Below are positions 49,726 through 58,697 of a DNA stretch of 64,000 nt, one piece after another. The stretch lies in NCBI RefSeq assembly GCF_005519465.1, contig NZ_CP027858.1, positions 2,728,001 through 2,792,000 on the forward strand, written 5' to 3'. Every line of letters starts with the position of its first letter. The first letter of the stretch is position 1. The position numbers and the translations under genes were made by a program. This DNA comes from Streptomyces clavuligerus (GTDB taxonomy: Bacteria > Actinomycetota > Actinomycetes > Streptomycetales > Streptomycetaceae). Under the pieces are notes generated by a model. The model had not been told where the DNA came from, made no database searches, and saw only the letters and a program-made list of their open reading frames with translations.

Positions 49726-50481
49726 TCAGGGAGCGAGCCGCTCCACCCGCCAGCCCTCGCCGTCGGCCGCGTACCGCAGCCGGTCGTGCAGCCGGTTCTC
49801 GTGCCCCTGCCAGAACTCCACGCTGTCCGGTACGACCCGGTAGCCGCCCCACTGCGCCGGAGCGGGTACCTGCTCGCCCTCCGGGTAGCGCGTGGCCAGC
49901 TCCTCGTACCGCCCCAGCAGCTCCTGCCGGGAGCCGATCACGGTGGACTGGTCGCTCGCCCAGGCGCCGAGCTGGGAGCCGTGCGGACGGCTGCGGAAGT
50001 ACGCCGCCGTCTCGTCCCGGCCCACCCGGTGGGCCTGCCCCGTCACCAGGATCTGACGGCCGATCGGATGCCAGGGGAAGAGCAGCGAGACAAACGGGTT
50101 CGCCGTGATCTCCCGGCCCTTGCGGGAGGCGTAGTTGGTGAAGAAGACGAAGCCCCGGGAGTCGTACTGCTTCAGCAGCACCGTCCGGGACGAGGGGCGG
50201 CCGTCGGGGGTCGCGGTGGCCACCACCATGGCGTTCGGCTCGGCCACCCCGGCGGACGTGGCCTGGAGGAACCAGCGGGCGAACTGATCCATGGGCGTCG
50301 GGGCGAGATCCGTCTCCAGCAGCGGGGTGGAGCGGTACTGCCGGCGCATCACCGCCGGGTCGGGCGGGGCGTCACCCAGGGACGCGGGCACGGACACGGA
50401 CAGGGCATCGGACAGGGCATCGGACACGGAAACAGAATCCGGTGTCGGTTTCTGAGCGGCGGCGTCGGTCACATCGTCCAT
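49726..50481 (-). CDS. pdxH: Pyridoxamine 5'-phosphate oxidase
   Basis: A 251-residue FMN enzyme of PLP biosynthesis and salvage, oxidising PNP/PMP to PLP. The core matches Pdx[59 protein letters not shown] and the C-terminal NRLHDRLRY substrate-binding motif. The first 40 residues are a Ser/Asp-rich extension with a repeated SDALS unit. The start ATG 50481 faces the citrate synthase gene, with a 41-base inverted repeat between them (50550-50590). Confidence 0.95.
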   Translation of the reverse strand: MDDVTDAAAQKPTPDSVSVSDALSDALSVSVPASLGDAPPDPAVMRRQYRSTPLLETDLAPTPMDQFARWFLQATSAGVAEPNAMVVATATPDGRPSSRTVLLKQYDSRGFVFFTNYASRKGREITANPFVSLLFPWHPIGRQILVTGQAHRVGRDETAAYFRSRPHGSQLGAWASDQSTVIGSRQELLGRYEELATRYPEGEQVPAPAQWGGYRVVPDSVEFWQGHENRLHDRLRYAADGEGWRVERLAP

Positions 50482-50549
50482 CCTGCCGCAGGGCCTCAGT
50501 CTGCCCGGTGCCGAGTGCGGTTAATCCTCCCGGAGTGGGTAGGCGGACT

Positions 50550-50590
50550 GTGCCGGTTCTCACGCTTCCCCGCTTCGGGTGAACCGGCAC
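50550..50590. promoter_or_regulatory. Inverted repeat between pdxH and citrate synthase
   Basis: GTGCCGGTTCTCAC and GTGAACCGGCAC pair over 12 bases with a one- to two-base bulge and a 15-base loop. It sits in the divergent promoter region of pdxH and the citrate synthase gene, so it could be an operator or a leader hairpin. No known family matches clearly. Confidence 0.4.
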
Positions 50591-50746
50591 AATCCTTAAC
50601 CCGGCCGCACCCGGCCCCCGCCGTACCCCGGTCAGGACCCCCGGTCGGCGGACCGGGCCCGCGCGCACGGGCACAGGAGCAGGACGCACCCGCACACCCC
50701 CGCGCGGCGCCCCGTACCGACGCCGCCCTCACGTGAGGAGCCGCCC

Positions 50747-51838
50747 ATGTCCGACTTCGTCCCCGGGCTCGAAGGAGTCGTCGCGTTCGAAACGGAGATC
50801 GCCGAGCCGGACAAGGAGGGCGGTGCCCTGCGCTACCGGGGCGTCGACATCGAGGATCTCGTCGGCCGGGTCCCGTTCGGCCAGGTGTGGGGGCTGCTGG
50901 TCGACGGCGCCTTCGAACCGGGGCTGCCGCCCGCCGAGCCCTTCCCCCTTCCCGTGCACTCCGGGGACGTCCGGGTCGACGTCCAGTCCGCGCTGGCGAT
51001 GCTCGCCCCGGTGTGGGGGCTGAAACCGCTGCTCGACATCGACGCCGACCAGGCCCGCGCCGATCTCGCGCGGGCGGCCGTGATGGCGCTGTCGTACGTC
51101 GCCCAGAGCGCGCGCGGCCAAGGCGTGCCGATGGTGCCCCAGCGGGAGATCGACAAGGCGGAGTCCGTCGTCGAGCGCTTCATGGTCCGCTGGCGCGGGG
51201 AGCCGGACCCGCGCCATGTGAAGGCCGTGGACGCCTACTGGACCTCCGCCGCCGAACACGGCATGAACGCCTCCACCTTCACCGCCCGGGTGATCGCCTC
51301 CACCGGCGCGGACGTCGCGGCGGCCCTGTCGGGCGCGGTCGGCGCGATGTCGGGCCCGCTGCACGGGGGCGCGCCCTCCCGGGTGCTCGGCATGATCGAG
51401 GAGATCGAACGGACCGGGGACGCGGTGGGCTTTGTCCGGCGCGCCCTCGACCGGGGCGAGCGGCTGATGGGCTTCGGCCACCGGGTCTACCGGGCGGAGG
51501 ACCCCCGGGCGCGGGTGCTGCGGCGCACCGCGAAGGAGCTGGGCGCGCCCCGGTACGAGGTGGCGCAGGCGCTGGAGAAGGCCGCGCTGGAGGAGCTGCA
51601 CAGCCGCCGTCCGGACCGGGTGCTGGCCACGAACGTGGAGTTCTGGGCAGCGATCATGCTGGACTTCGCCGAGGTGCCCGCGCCCATGTTCACCTCGATG
51701 TTCACCTGTGCCCGTACGGCGGGCTGGTCGGCGCACATCCTGGAGCAGAAGCGCACCGGGCGGCTGGTGCGTCCCTCCGCCCGCTACACGGGGCCGGGGG
51801 CGCGCGATCCGCGTGACGTCCCCGGCTACCGGGGCTGA
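50747..51838 (+). CDS. citA: Citrate synthase
   Basis: A 363-residue citrate synthase of the short bacterial type, which condenses oxaloacetate and acetyl-CoA at TCA-cycle entry. Catalytic His residues are in SGPLHGGAPSRV and FGHRVYRAEDPRA, and the catalytic Asp lies in NVEFWAAIMLDFAEVP. GAGGAG lies nine bases before ATG 50747. It is followed by a convergent terminator shared with the TetR-ended operon. It is likely one of two citrate synthase paralogues, as in other streptomycetes. Confidence 0.93.
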   Translation: MSDFVPGLEGVVAFETEIAEPDKEGGALRYRGVDIEDLVGRVPFGQVWGLLVDGAFEPGLPPAEPFPLPVHSGDVRVDVQSALAMLAPVWGLKPLLDIDADQARADLARAAVMALSYVAQSARGQGVPMVPQREIDKAESVVERFMVRWRGEPDPRHVKAVDAYWTSAAEHGMNASTFTARVIASTGADVAAALSGAVGAMSGPLHGGAPSRVLGMIEEIERTGDAVGFVRRALDRGERLMGFGHRVYRAEDPRARVLRRTAKELGAPRYEVAQALEKAALEELHSRRPDRVLATNVEFWAAIMLDFAEVPAPMFTSMFTCARTAGWSAHILEQKRTGRLVRPSARYTGPGARDPRDVPGYRG

Positions 51839-51856
51839 GCCGGGAAGGCGCCCGGG

Positions 51857-51886
51857 CCGGACCGGGGCGGGCGGAGCCCGGTCCGG
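51857..51886. terminator. Convergent terminator hairpin
   Basis: CCGGACCGGG and CCCGGTCCGG form a ten-base stem with a ten-base loop. It lies between the citrate synthase stop (51838) and the TetR gene stop (51940) and could serve both strands. Confidence 0.7.
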
Positions 51887-51939
51887 GACCGGGCGGTCCG
51901 GAGCGGTGGCGGTGGCCCGGGGGAGCCGGGCCCGACTGC

Positions 51940-52830
51940 TCACTCCGGGGGGTGCCCCGGACAGACGGCCCGGGGCACCGACGGCGCGCACGCGCCCTCC
52001 AGTACACCGGAAGCACCGGAAGCACCGGAAGCACCGGAAGCACCAAGGGCATCGGGCGCCCTCGAAGGCACGGGCACCCCGGGCACACCGGACGACGCGA
52101 GCCCCCCGGGCGAGGCCGACGCCCCGGACGGCACGGCAGCGCCGGAAGACGCACCGGCACCGGGCCCCCCGGCAGCCACCGGTGCCCCGGGCCCTGGAGA
52201 GTCCGCCCCCGGGTCCGGGTCCTCCAGGGCCCGGGCCACCAGGACGGCCCACTGCCCCACCACCCGCTCCCTGCGCACCCCGTCGTCCGTCAGCAGATCC
52301 GCGAGCCCCAGCCCCCGCGCCAGGTCGAGCACCCCCTGCACGGTCTCCCGGGCGCCGGGCGCGGACTCGTCGACGCCCAGCAGCCGGACCGCCATCCGAT
52401 GGGTCTCCCGGCCGAGGCGCTCCTCCAGCTCGGCGACGCGGGCCCGCAGTCCGGGCTCGTGCGAGGCGGCGACCCAGAGGTGGAGGGCGGCCCGGAAGAG
52501 CGGCCCGGTGTACAGCCCGACCAGGGCGGCCACCACGGCGCCCCGGTCCCGCCCGGTCAGCTCGCGCAGCGCGGAGCGCCGCCGTTCCGCCACATGCTCC
52601 ACCGCCGCGGTGAACAGGTCCTCGCGGGTGGGGAAGTGGTGCTGCGCCGCGCCCCGGGAGACCCCGGCGCGGGCCGCGACCACGGAGACCGTGGCCCCGG
52701 CCCAGCCGACCTCGGCGAGCGCGTCGACAGCGGCCTCCAGCAGCCGCCCCCGGGTGAGCCGGCCGCGCTCCCCGCCGCGGCGGCCGTCCCCGCCGTCCGG
52801 CCCGGGGGCCACCGGCGCTACAGCACCCAT
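51940..52830 (-). CDS. TetR-family transcriptional regulator
   Basis: A 296-residue TetR-type repressor. The N-terminal HTH (about 20-70, TRGRLLEAAVDALAEVGW, GVSRGAAQHHFPTREDL) is followed by a helical ligand domain. Beyond residue 210 there is a low-complexity tail unlike the family, including (GAS)x4 encoded by a nine-base repeat (accggaagc, four copies at 52006-52041). The start ATG 52830 lies inside the end of the enoyl-CoA hydratase gene (13-base overlap). It is the last gene of the eight-gene operon and probably represses it through the palindrome at 63097. Confidence 0.9.
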   Translation of the reverse strand: MGAVAPVAPGPDGGDGRRGGERGRLTRGRLLEAAVDALAEVGWAGATVSVVAARAGVSRGAAQHHFPTREDLFTAAVEHVAERRRSALRELTGRDRGAVVAALVGLYTGPLFRAALHLWVAASHEPGLRARVAELEERLGRETHRMAVRLLGVDESAPGARETVQGVLDLARGLGLADLLTDDGVRRERVVGQWAVLVARALEDPDPGADSPGPGAPVAAGGPGAGASSGAAVPSGASASPGGLASSGVPGVPVPSRAPDALGASGASGASGASGVLEGACAPSVPRAVCPGHPPE

Positions 52831-53609
52831 GCCGGGTCCCGCCGCTCCAGGAACGCGGCGATGCCCTCGCGGGCCTCGGCGGAGGCGAACAGGGTCGCCG
52901 AGCGCTGCACCAGATCCTCCGCGTCCCGGTCGAACGCCTCCAGCACCCGCGCGGTGACCAGCGCCTTGGTGGCGGCGAGCGCCTTCGGGGACGCCTTGCG
53001 CAGCCCGTCGAGCACCGGCCGGAGCAGCGCGTCCACCTCCTCGCCGTCCCCGCCGTCCCCGCCTTCCTCGCCTTCCTCGCCCTGCGGGGCCTTCCCGGCG
53101 GCGAGGGTGAGCAGTCCGATCCGGGCCGCCTCCGCCGCGCCGAAGCTCTCCCCGGTGAGGCAGTAGCGCGCGGCGGCCCGGGGGTCGAGCCGCGGCAGCA
53201 GCGGCAGCGAGATCACGGCGGGCGCCACCCCGATCCGTACCTCCGTGAACGCGAAGTCCGCCCGGGGGCCCGCGACCGCGATGTCGCAGGCGCCGATCAG
53301 CCCGAGCCCGCCCGCCCGGGTCCGGCCGGTCACCCGGGCCACCACCGGCTTGGGCAGGGCCACGATCCGGCGCAGCAGGTCGACGAACGTGTACGGGCTC
53401 GGCGGGGCCTTCAGATCGGCGCCCGAGCTGAACACCTCCCCGGTGTGGGTCAGCAGCACCGCCCGGACGCCGGGGTCGGCGGCGCACGCGTCCAGCGCCC
53501 CGGCCAGCTCGTCCACCAGCCGCGCGGAGAGCGCGTTGCGGTTGGCGGGCGAGTCGAGCGTCAGGGTGGCGACACCGCGTTCGCGAGCGGTGGCGACCAG
53601 TTCGGTCAT
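52818..53609 (-). CDS. Enoyl-CoA hydratase
   Basis: A 263-residue crotonase-fold enzyme with VFSSGADLKAP and TGRTRAGGLGLIGACDIAVAGP for the oxyanion hole; the catalytic-Glu region FAFTEVRIGVAP is present. A Gly/Glu-rich insertion (about residues 170-190) is an unusual loop expansion. Its ATG overlaps the CoA ligase stop by four bases and its end overlaps the TetR start by 13. In atu/liu-type pathways this enzyme hydrates the carboxylated enoyl-CoA, as AtuE/LiuC do. Confidence 0.88.
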   Translation of the reverse strand: MTELVATARERGVATLTLDSPANRNALSARLVDELAGALDACAADPGVRAVLLTHTGEVFSSGADLKAPPSPYTFVDLLRRIVALPKPVVARVTGRTRAGGLGLIGACDIAVAGPRADFAFTEVRIGVAPAVISLPLLPRLDPRAAARYCLTGESFGAAEAARIGLLTLAAGKAPQGEEGEEGGDGGDGEEVDALLRPVLDGLRKASPKALAATKALVTARVLEAFDRDAEDLVQRSATLFASAEAREGIAAFLERRDPAWVL

Positions 53610-55342
53610 GGTGTGGCTCCCTCCCGGTCCTCGTCCCCCGGGTCCGTGCCCCGAGGGGACCGCCGCGCGGCGCGCAGCTCCCGGCGGAGGATCTTCCCCG
53701 ATGCGGCACGAGGCACCCCGGAGACGAACGAGACCCGCCGGACCTTCTTGTACGGGGAGACCCGCGCGGCGACGTGGGCGGCGACGTCGGCGGCGGTGAG
53801 GGAGTCCCCCGCGCCGCCGGGCCGCCGGACCACGAACGCGTGCGGGATCTCCGTCCCCTCGTCCTCGTCGTACACCCCGATCACGGCGGCGTCCGCGATG
53901 CCCCCGTGGGTGAGCAGCAGCGCCTCCAGCTCGGCCGGCGCGACCTGGAAGCCCTTGTACTTGATCAGCTCCTTCACCCGGTCGACGACATGGAGCCAGC
54001 CGTCCGCGTCGACCCGTCCGACGTCCCCGGTGCGCAGCCACCCGTCCGCGTCGATCATCTCGGCGGTGGCCTCGGGCCGCCCCAGATACCCCTTCATGAC
54101 CTGCGGCCCCCGGATGGCGATCTCGCCGTCCTCGCCGGGGCCGACGCAGCGCCCGGGGTCGTCCAGACGGAGCAGCCTCATCTCGGTGGACGGGAACAGC
54201 AGCCCGACCGTGCCCGGCGGCGGGGCGGGCTCGTCCAGGGGGACGGCGTAGCAGCCCGGCGACAGCTCGGTCATGCCGTACGCCTGCCGGACCAGCGGCA
54301 CCCCGACCCGGGCGGCGCAGGCCGCCGCGATCTCCGCGTCGAGCGGGGCGGCGGCCGAGAAGACGTGCCGGACCGAGGAGAGGTCGTACCGGGCCACCGC
54401 CGGGTGCTTGGCCAGCGCCAGCACGATCGGCGGGGCCACGTACAACGTGGTGACGCGGTGCTTCTCGACGGCCGCGAGAAAGCCCTCCAGGTCGAAGCGG
54501 GGCAGGACGACGACGGTCGCCCCGTTGCGCAGCGGGGCGCTCATCAGTCCGACGAGGCCGTAGATGTGGAAGAACGGGAGCACGGCGAGGACGCGGTCGC
54601 CGGGCCGCAGCGGGATCAGGCGGTGGGCCTGGACGAGGTTGGTGACGAGGGAGCGGTGCGTGAGCATCACGCCCTTGGGGGTGCCGGTGGTGCCCGAGGA
54701 GTACGGGAGCAGCGCGACGTCCTGGTCCGGGTCGACGGGGACGGCGGGCTCGGGCGCGGTGGAGTCCAGCATCGCGGCCACGCCGGTGTGCCCCTCGGCC
54801 CGGTCGAAGACGAAGATCTCCCCGATGCCGGGGGTGAGTTCGGCGGCGCGCCGGGCGGTCTCCAGACAGGGGGCGGCGGTCACGATCCAGCGGGCGGCCG
54901 AGTCCCGGAGCTGCCGGGCCAGCTCCTCCGCCGTCGCCAGCGGATGCGCCGTGGTCACGGTGGCCCCGGCGCGCAGGGCCCCGTACAGGACGGCCGGGTA
55001 GCCGGTCGAGTTGGGGCTGTGCAGGGCGACGACGTCACCCTTGCGGACACCCGCGGCGGCGAGGGCGGCGGCGATCCGCCGGTGGTCGCGGTCGAGCCGC
55101 GCGTAGCTGACGACGGCGCCGGTGAGCCCGTCGACGAGGGCGGGCTCGGACCCGTACCCGGCGGCCCGGCCGAGCACCGCCTCGTGGAGGGGTTCGCTCA
55201 CCGGCTCGATGTCGGGGTAGCGGCTGCGGAAGACGGGCGCGGTCCCGGCACCGGCCGGGCCGGGGGACGGGGTGCCGGACGGGCCGGAGGGCGGAGTGCC
55301 GGACGGGGTGCCGGACGGTCCGGGGGAGGGGGTGGACGCCAT
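53606..55342 (-). CDS. 4-coumarate-CoA ligase-like acyl-CoA synthetase
   Basis: A 578-residue AMP-forming ligase with YSSGTTGTPKGVMLTHRS (P-loop), AYGMTELSPGC, WLRTGDVGRVDADG, and the C-terminal PRAASGKILRREL lysine motif. It belongs to the 4CL-like group. A low-complexity N-terminal tail (GPSGTPSG-type repeats, about 35 residues) precedes the fold. It starts the operon's pathway by making the CoA thioester of the acid. Its stop overlaps the hydratase ATG. Confidence 0.91.
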   Translation of the reverse strand: MASTPSPGPSGTPSGTPPSGPSGTPSPGPAGAGTAPVFRSRYPDIEPVSEPLHEAVLGRAAGYGSEPALVDGLTGAVVSYARLDRDHRRIAAALAAAGVRKGDVVALHSPNSTGYPAVLYGALRAGATVTTAHPLATAEELARQLRDSAARWIVTAAPCLETARRAAELTPGIGEIFVFDRAEGHTGVAAMLDSTAPEPAVPVDPDQDVALLPYSSGTTGTPKGVMLTHRSLVTNLVQAHRLIPLRPGDRVLAVLPFFHIYGLVGLMSAPLRNGATVVVLPRFDLEGFLAAVEKHRVTTLYVAPPIVLALAKHPAVARYDLSSVRHVFSAAAPLDAEIAAACAARVGVPLVRQAYGMTELSPGCYAVPLDEPAPPPGTVGLLFPSTEMRLLRLDDPGRCVGPGEDGEIAIRGPQVMKGYLGRPEATAEMIDADGWLRTGDVGRVDADGWLHVVDRVKELIKYKGFQVAPAELEALLLTHGGIADAAVIGVYDEDEGTEIPHAFVVRRPGGAGDSLTAADVAAHVAARVSPYKKVRRVSFVSGVPRAASGKILRRELRAARRSPRGTDPGDEDREGATP

Positions 55343-55384
55343 CGGTGCCTCCTCGCTGGGTCGACAGGGCCGGAATCGGGCCTC

Positions 55385-56575
55385 TCAGTACGACTTGGGG
55401 AGCCCCAGGGACTGATGGGACACATAGTTGAGGATCATCTCCCGGCTGACGGGCGCGATCCGGGTGACACGAGCGGCGGTGATCAGCGAGGCGAGGCCGA
55501 ACTCCCGGGTGAGTCCATTGCCGCCGAGGGTGTGCACGGCGTGGTCGACGGCGGCGACACAGGCTTCGGCCGCCGCGTACTTGGCCATGTTGGCGGCCTC
55601 GCCCGCGCCCGCGTCGTCCCCCTCGTCGTAGAGCCGGGCCGCCTTCGCCGTCATCAGCCGGGCGAGTTCGATCTCTATGTGGGAACGGGCGAGGGGGTGG
55701 GCGATGGCCTGGTGGGCGCCGATGGGGGTGTCCCAGACCTGGCGCTGCTTCGCGTACTCGACGGCCCGGCCCAGCGCGTAACGGGCCATGCCGAGCGCGA
55801 ACGAGGCCGTCATCACCCGTTCGGGGTTGAGTCCGGCGAAGAGCTGGAGCAGCCCGGCGTTCTCGTCCCCGACGAGGGCGTCGGCGGGCAGCCGGACCTC
55901 GTCGAGCACCAGCTCGAACTGTTTCTCATGGGCCTGGATCTCCATGTCGATCTTCCTGCGGCCGAACCCTTCGGTGTCCCGGGGCACGACGAAGAGACAG
56001 GGCTTGAGCCGCCCGGTGCGGGCGTCCTCGGTGCGGCCGACGATCAGGGTCGCGTCCGCGATGTCGACGCCGGAGACGAAGACCTTGCGGCCGGTGAGCA
56101 CCCAGTCGTCGCCGTCGCGGCGCGCGGTGGTGGTGATGCGGTGGGAGTTGGACCCGGCGTCGGGTTCGGTGATCCCGAACGCCATGGTGAGCGAGCCGTC
56201 GGCCAGGCCGGGGAGCCAGGTGCGCCGCTGCTCGGCGGTGCCGTAGCGGGCGATGACCGTGCCGCAGATGGCGGGCGAGACCACCATCATCAGCAGCGGG
56301 CACCCCGCGGCGCCCAACTCTTCGAGAACGATGGACAGTTCGACGAGTCCGCCGCCTCCGCCGCCGTACTCCTCGGGGAGGGCGACCCCGAGATATCCGA
56401 GCGCGGCGGCCTCCGCCCACAGCCGCTCCCGGTCGTGGTCGCGGCCGTGGCGGCGGCCGAGCGCGGCGACGGCGGCGCGCAACGCCCGGCGCTCGGGGGT
56501 CTCCGCGCTGTCGGTGCTCCCGGCGCCGTCCGCGGTCTCGGAGGAGGGTGCGGGGCGGCTGTGCTCGGTGCTCAT
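55385..56575 (-). CDS. Acyl-CoA dehydrogenase (atu/liu type)
   Basis: A 396-residue acyl-CoA dehydrogenase with MAFGITEPDAGSNSHRITT, GRKVFVSGVDIAD, and the C-terminal HTLGGNGLTREFGLASLI region with its catalytic Glu segment. The match is best to isovaleryl/citronellyl-CoA-type dehydrogenases, which make the 2-enoyl-CoA substrate for the carboxylase. Its ATG overlaps the carboxylase alpha stop by four bases. The operon places it between activation and carboxylation. Confidence 0.91.
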   Translation of the reverse strand: MSTEHSRPAPSSETADGAGSTDSAETPERRALRAAVAALGRRHGRDHDRERLWAEAAALGYLGVALPEEYGGGGGGLVELSIVLEELGAAGCPLLMMVVSPAICGTVIARYGTAEQRRTWLPGLADGSLTMAFGITEPDAGSNSHRITTTARRDGDDWVLTGRKVFVSGVDIADATLIVGRTEDARTGRLKPCLFVVPRDTEGFGRRKIDMEIQAHEKQFELVLDEVRLPADALVGDENAGLLQLFAGLNPERVMTASFALGMARYALGRAVEYAKQRQVWDTPIGAHQAIAHPLARSHIEIELARLMTAKAARLYDEGDDAGAGEAANMAKYAAAEACVAAVDHAVHTLGGNGLTREFGLASLITAARVTRIAPVSREMILNYVSHQSLGLPKSY

Positions 56576-58683
56576 GAGGTCTCCTCGGGTGTGGCCGACA
56601 CGTCCTCGGGTACGGGGTGGTCCTGCGGGCCGGCCCCCTGCCCGTCCTTCTGCCCCTCCTCCTTTCCGTCCCCGTCCTCGTCCTTGTCCTCGTTGTCCTC
56701 GTTCTCGTTCCCGTTCTCCTCGCTGCCCTCCTGGCCGTCCCCGCCGCCGTCACCGTCCTCCTGGACGACGGCGAGCAGCGCGCCCGGCTCCACCTGGCGG
56801 CCCGGCTCCGCGTACAGCGCGGTCAGCACCCCGGCGGCGGGCGCGGTGACGCGGTGCTCCATCTTCATGGCCTCCAGCCAGAGCAGGGGTTGCCCGGCGG
56901 CGACCCGGGCCCCCGCGACGACGCCGTCCGCGACCCGGACCACCGTGCCGGGCATGGGGGCGAGCAGCGAGCCGGGTTCATGGCGCCGGGCGGGGTCGGG
57001 GAACCTCGGCAGGGCGGTCAGCGCGGTGTTCCCCGCGTACACCCGTCCCCCCGGGTACCGGGCCAGCTCGTAGCTCCGCCGTACGCCGTCCACCTCCAGG
57101 ACCACCGTGCCGGGCAGCGCCCGCACCACCCGGACGTCCGCCGCGCCGCCGGGGTCGGCGGCGGCGAGCCCGTCGCGGGTGTGGCGGTAGCGCACCTCGT
57201 GCTCGGCGCCGTCGGCCTCGGTGCGGTAGCGCCTGACCTGCGGCGGGTACGGGAGGTTGCGCCAGCCGCCGAAGCGGGAGGGGGAGGCCGCGGCGGCACC
57301 GAGGGCGGCGGCCAGCGGGGCGTACGGGTCGGGGGCCCGCCGGGTCAGCCCGTCCAGATGACGTGCGTAGAACGAGGTGTCCATGCGGGCCTCCGTCACC
57401 TCCGGGTGGCGCAGGGAGCGCACCAGCAGCCCGAGTCCGGTGGCCGGGCCGTGCACGGTGGCCCGTTCCAGGGCGCCGGAGAGCCGCCGCAGCGCCTCCT
57501 CGCGGGTGGGGGCCCAGGCGACGACCTTGGCGAGCAGGGCGTCGTAGTGGACGGGGACGGTGTCGCCGTCGGCGTATCCGCCGTCCACCCGGAGCCCGGG
57601 GCCGCCGGGCACGGACAGCCGGTGCAGGACGCCGCTCTGCGGGGCCCAGTCCCGGGCCGGGTCCTCCGCGTACAGCCGGGCCTCGACGGCGTGGCCCCGG
57701 GGCGCGGGCGGCTCGGGCGGCAGCGGGCGGCCCTCGGCGATCCGCAGTTGCCAGGCCACGAGATCCAGGCCGAAAACCTCCTCGGTGACCGGGTGTTCCA
57801 CCTGGAGGCGGGTGTTCATCTCCAGGAAGTGGGGCCGTCCCGAGGGCGGAAGCAGGAACTCCACGGTGCCCGCGCCCGTATAGCCGACGGCACGGGCGAG
57901 GGCCGCCGCCGACTCCTGGAGGAACGCCGTCGTCCCGGCGTCCAGACCGGGGGCCGGGCACTCCTCGACGACCTTCTGATGGCGGCGCTGGAGCGAGCAG
58001 TCACGGGTGCCGAGCGTCCACACCGTGCCCGCGGTGTCGGCGAGGAGCTGCACCTCCACATGGCGTCCCCGTTCGATGTAGGGCTCCGTGAACACCTCGC
58101 CGTCGCCGAACGCGGACACCGCCTCCGCGCGGGCCGCCGCCAGCGCCGCGGGCAGCTCGTCGAGGGTGCGGACGATCCGCATGCCCCGGCCGCCGCCGCC
58201 CGCCGCCGCCTTCACCAGGAGGGGCAGCTCCGCCTCGGTGGGCGAGGCGGACCGATCGGCGCTCTCGGTGCTCTCGGTGCTCTCCGTGGGCTCCAGTACC
58301 GTGCGGGCCAGCCGTTTCGCCCGGGTCTTGGAGGCCATGGCGGCGATGGCGTCCGGCGGCGGCCCCACCCAGATCAGCCCCGCCCCGGTCACCGCGCGCG
58401 CGAAGGCGGCGCTCTCGGAGAGGAAGCCGTAGCCGGGGTGGACGGCGTCGGCGCCCGCCGCGAGCGCCGCCCGGATCAGCGCCCCGGAGTCCAGATAGGT
58501 GTCGGCGGGCGCCGCGCCCGGCAGCCGTACGGACCGGTCGGCCAGCCGGACGTGCAGCGCGTCCGCGTCGGGGTCGGAGTGCACGGCGACGGTGGCGATG
58601 CCCAGCTCACGGCAGGTGCGGAAGATCCGGCAGGCGATCTCGCCCCGGTTCGCGACCAGCAGGGTTCGGATCAGTGCGGTCAT
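56572..58683 (-). CDS. Biotin-dependent acyl-CoA carboxylase alpha subunit
   Basis: A 703-residue biotin carboxylase with a BCCP domain. Biotin carboxylase motifs are LLVANRGEIACRIFRTCREL, GGGGRGMRIVRT (ATP loop), TRDCSLQRRHQKVVEE and FLEMNTRLQVEHPVTE. Biotin attaches to Lys607 in EAMKMEH. After the BCCP domain comes an extra 60-residue acidic tail rich in Glu, Asp and Asn, which is absent from typical enzymes. It pairs with the beta subunit next to it to carboxylate a 3-methylenoyl-CoA (methylcrotonyl- or geranyl-CoA type). Confidence 0.92.
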   Translation of the reverse strand: MTALIRTLLVANRGEIACRIFRTCRELGIATVAVHSDPDADALHVRLADRSVRLPGAAPADTYLDSGALIRAALAAGADAVHPGYGFLSESAAFARAVTGAGLIWVGPPPDAIAAMASKTRAKRLARTVLEPTESTESTESADRSASPTEAELPLLVKAAAGGGGRGMRIVRTLDELPAALAAARAEAVSAFGDGEVFTEPYIERGRHVEVQLLADTAGTVWTLGTRDCSLQRRHQKVVEECPAPGLDAGTTAFLQESAAALARAVGYTGAGTVEFLLPPSGRPHFLEMNTRLQVEHPVTEEVFGLDLVAWQLRIAEGRPLPPEPPAPRGHAVEARLYAEDPARDWAPQSGVLHRLSVPGGPGLRVDGGYADGDTVPVHYDALLAKVVAWAPTREEALRRLSGALERATVHGPATGLGLLVRSLRHPEVTEARMDTSFYARHLDGLTRRAPDPYAPLAAALGAAAASPSRFGGWRNLPYPPQVRRYRTEADGAEHEVRYRHTRDGLAAADPGGAADVRVVRALPGTVVLEVDGVRRSYELARYPGGRVYAGNTALTALPRFPDPARRHEPGSLLAPMPGTVVRVADGVVAGARVAAGQPLLWLEAMKMEHRVTAPAAGVLTALYAEPGRQVEPGALLAVVQEDGDGGGDGQEGSEENGNENEDNEDKDEDGDGKEEGQKDGQGAGPQDHPVPEDVSATPEETS

Positions 58684-58697
58684 GTCCCCTCTGCTTC

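Noticed and set aside
51857..52041. CRISPR-like array near the TetR 3' end
   Set aside because: The repeats are nine bases long, contiguous and inside a coding tail, with no spacers and no cas genes.
53774..57073. Long plus-strand reading frame opposite ligase, dehydrogenase and carboxylase alpha
   Set aside because: Shadow of conserved minus-strand genes, with no ribosome site or recognisable domain.
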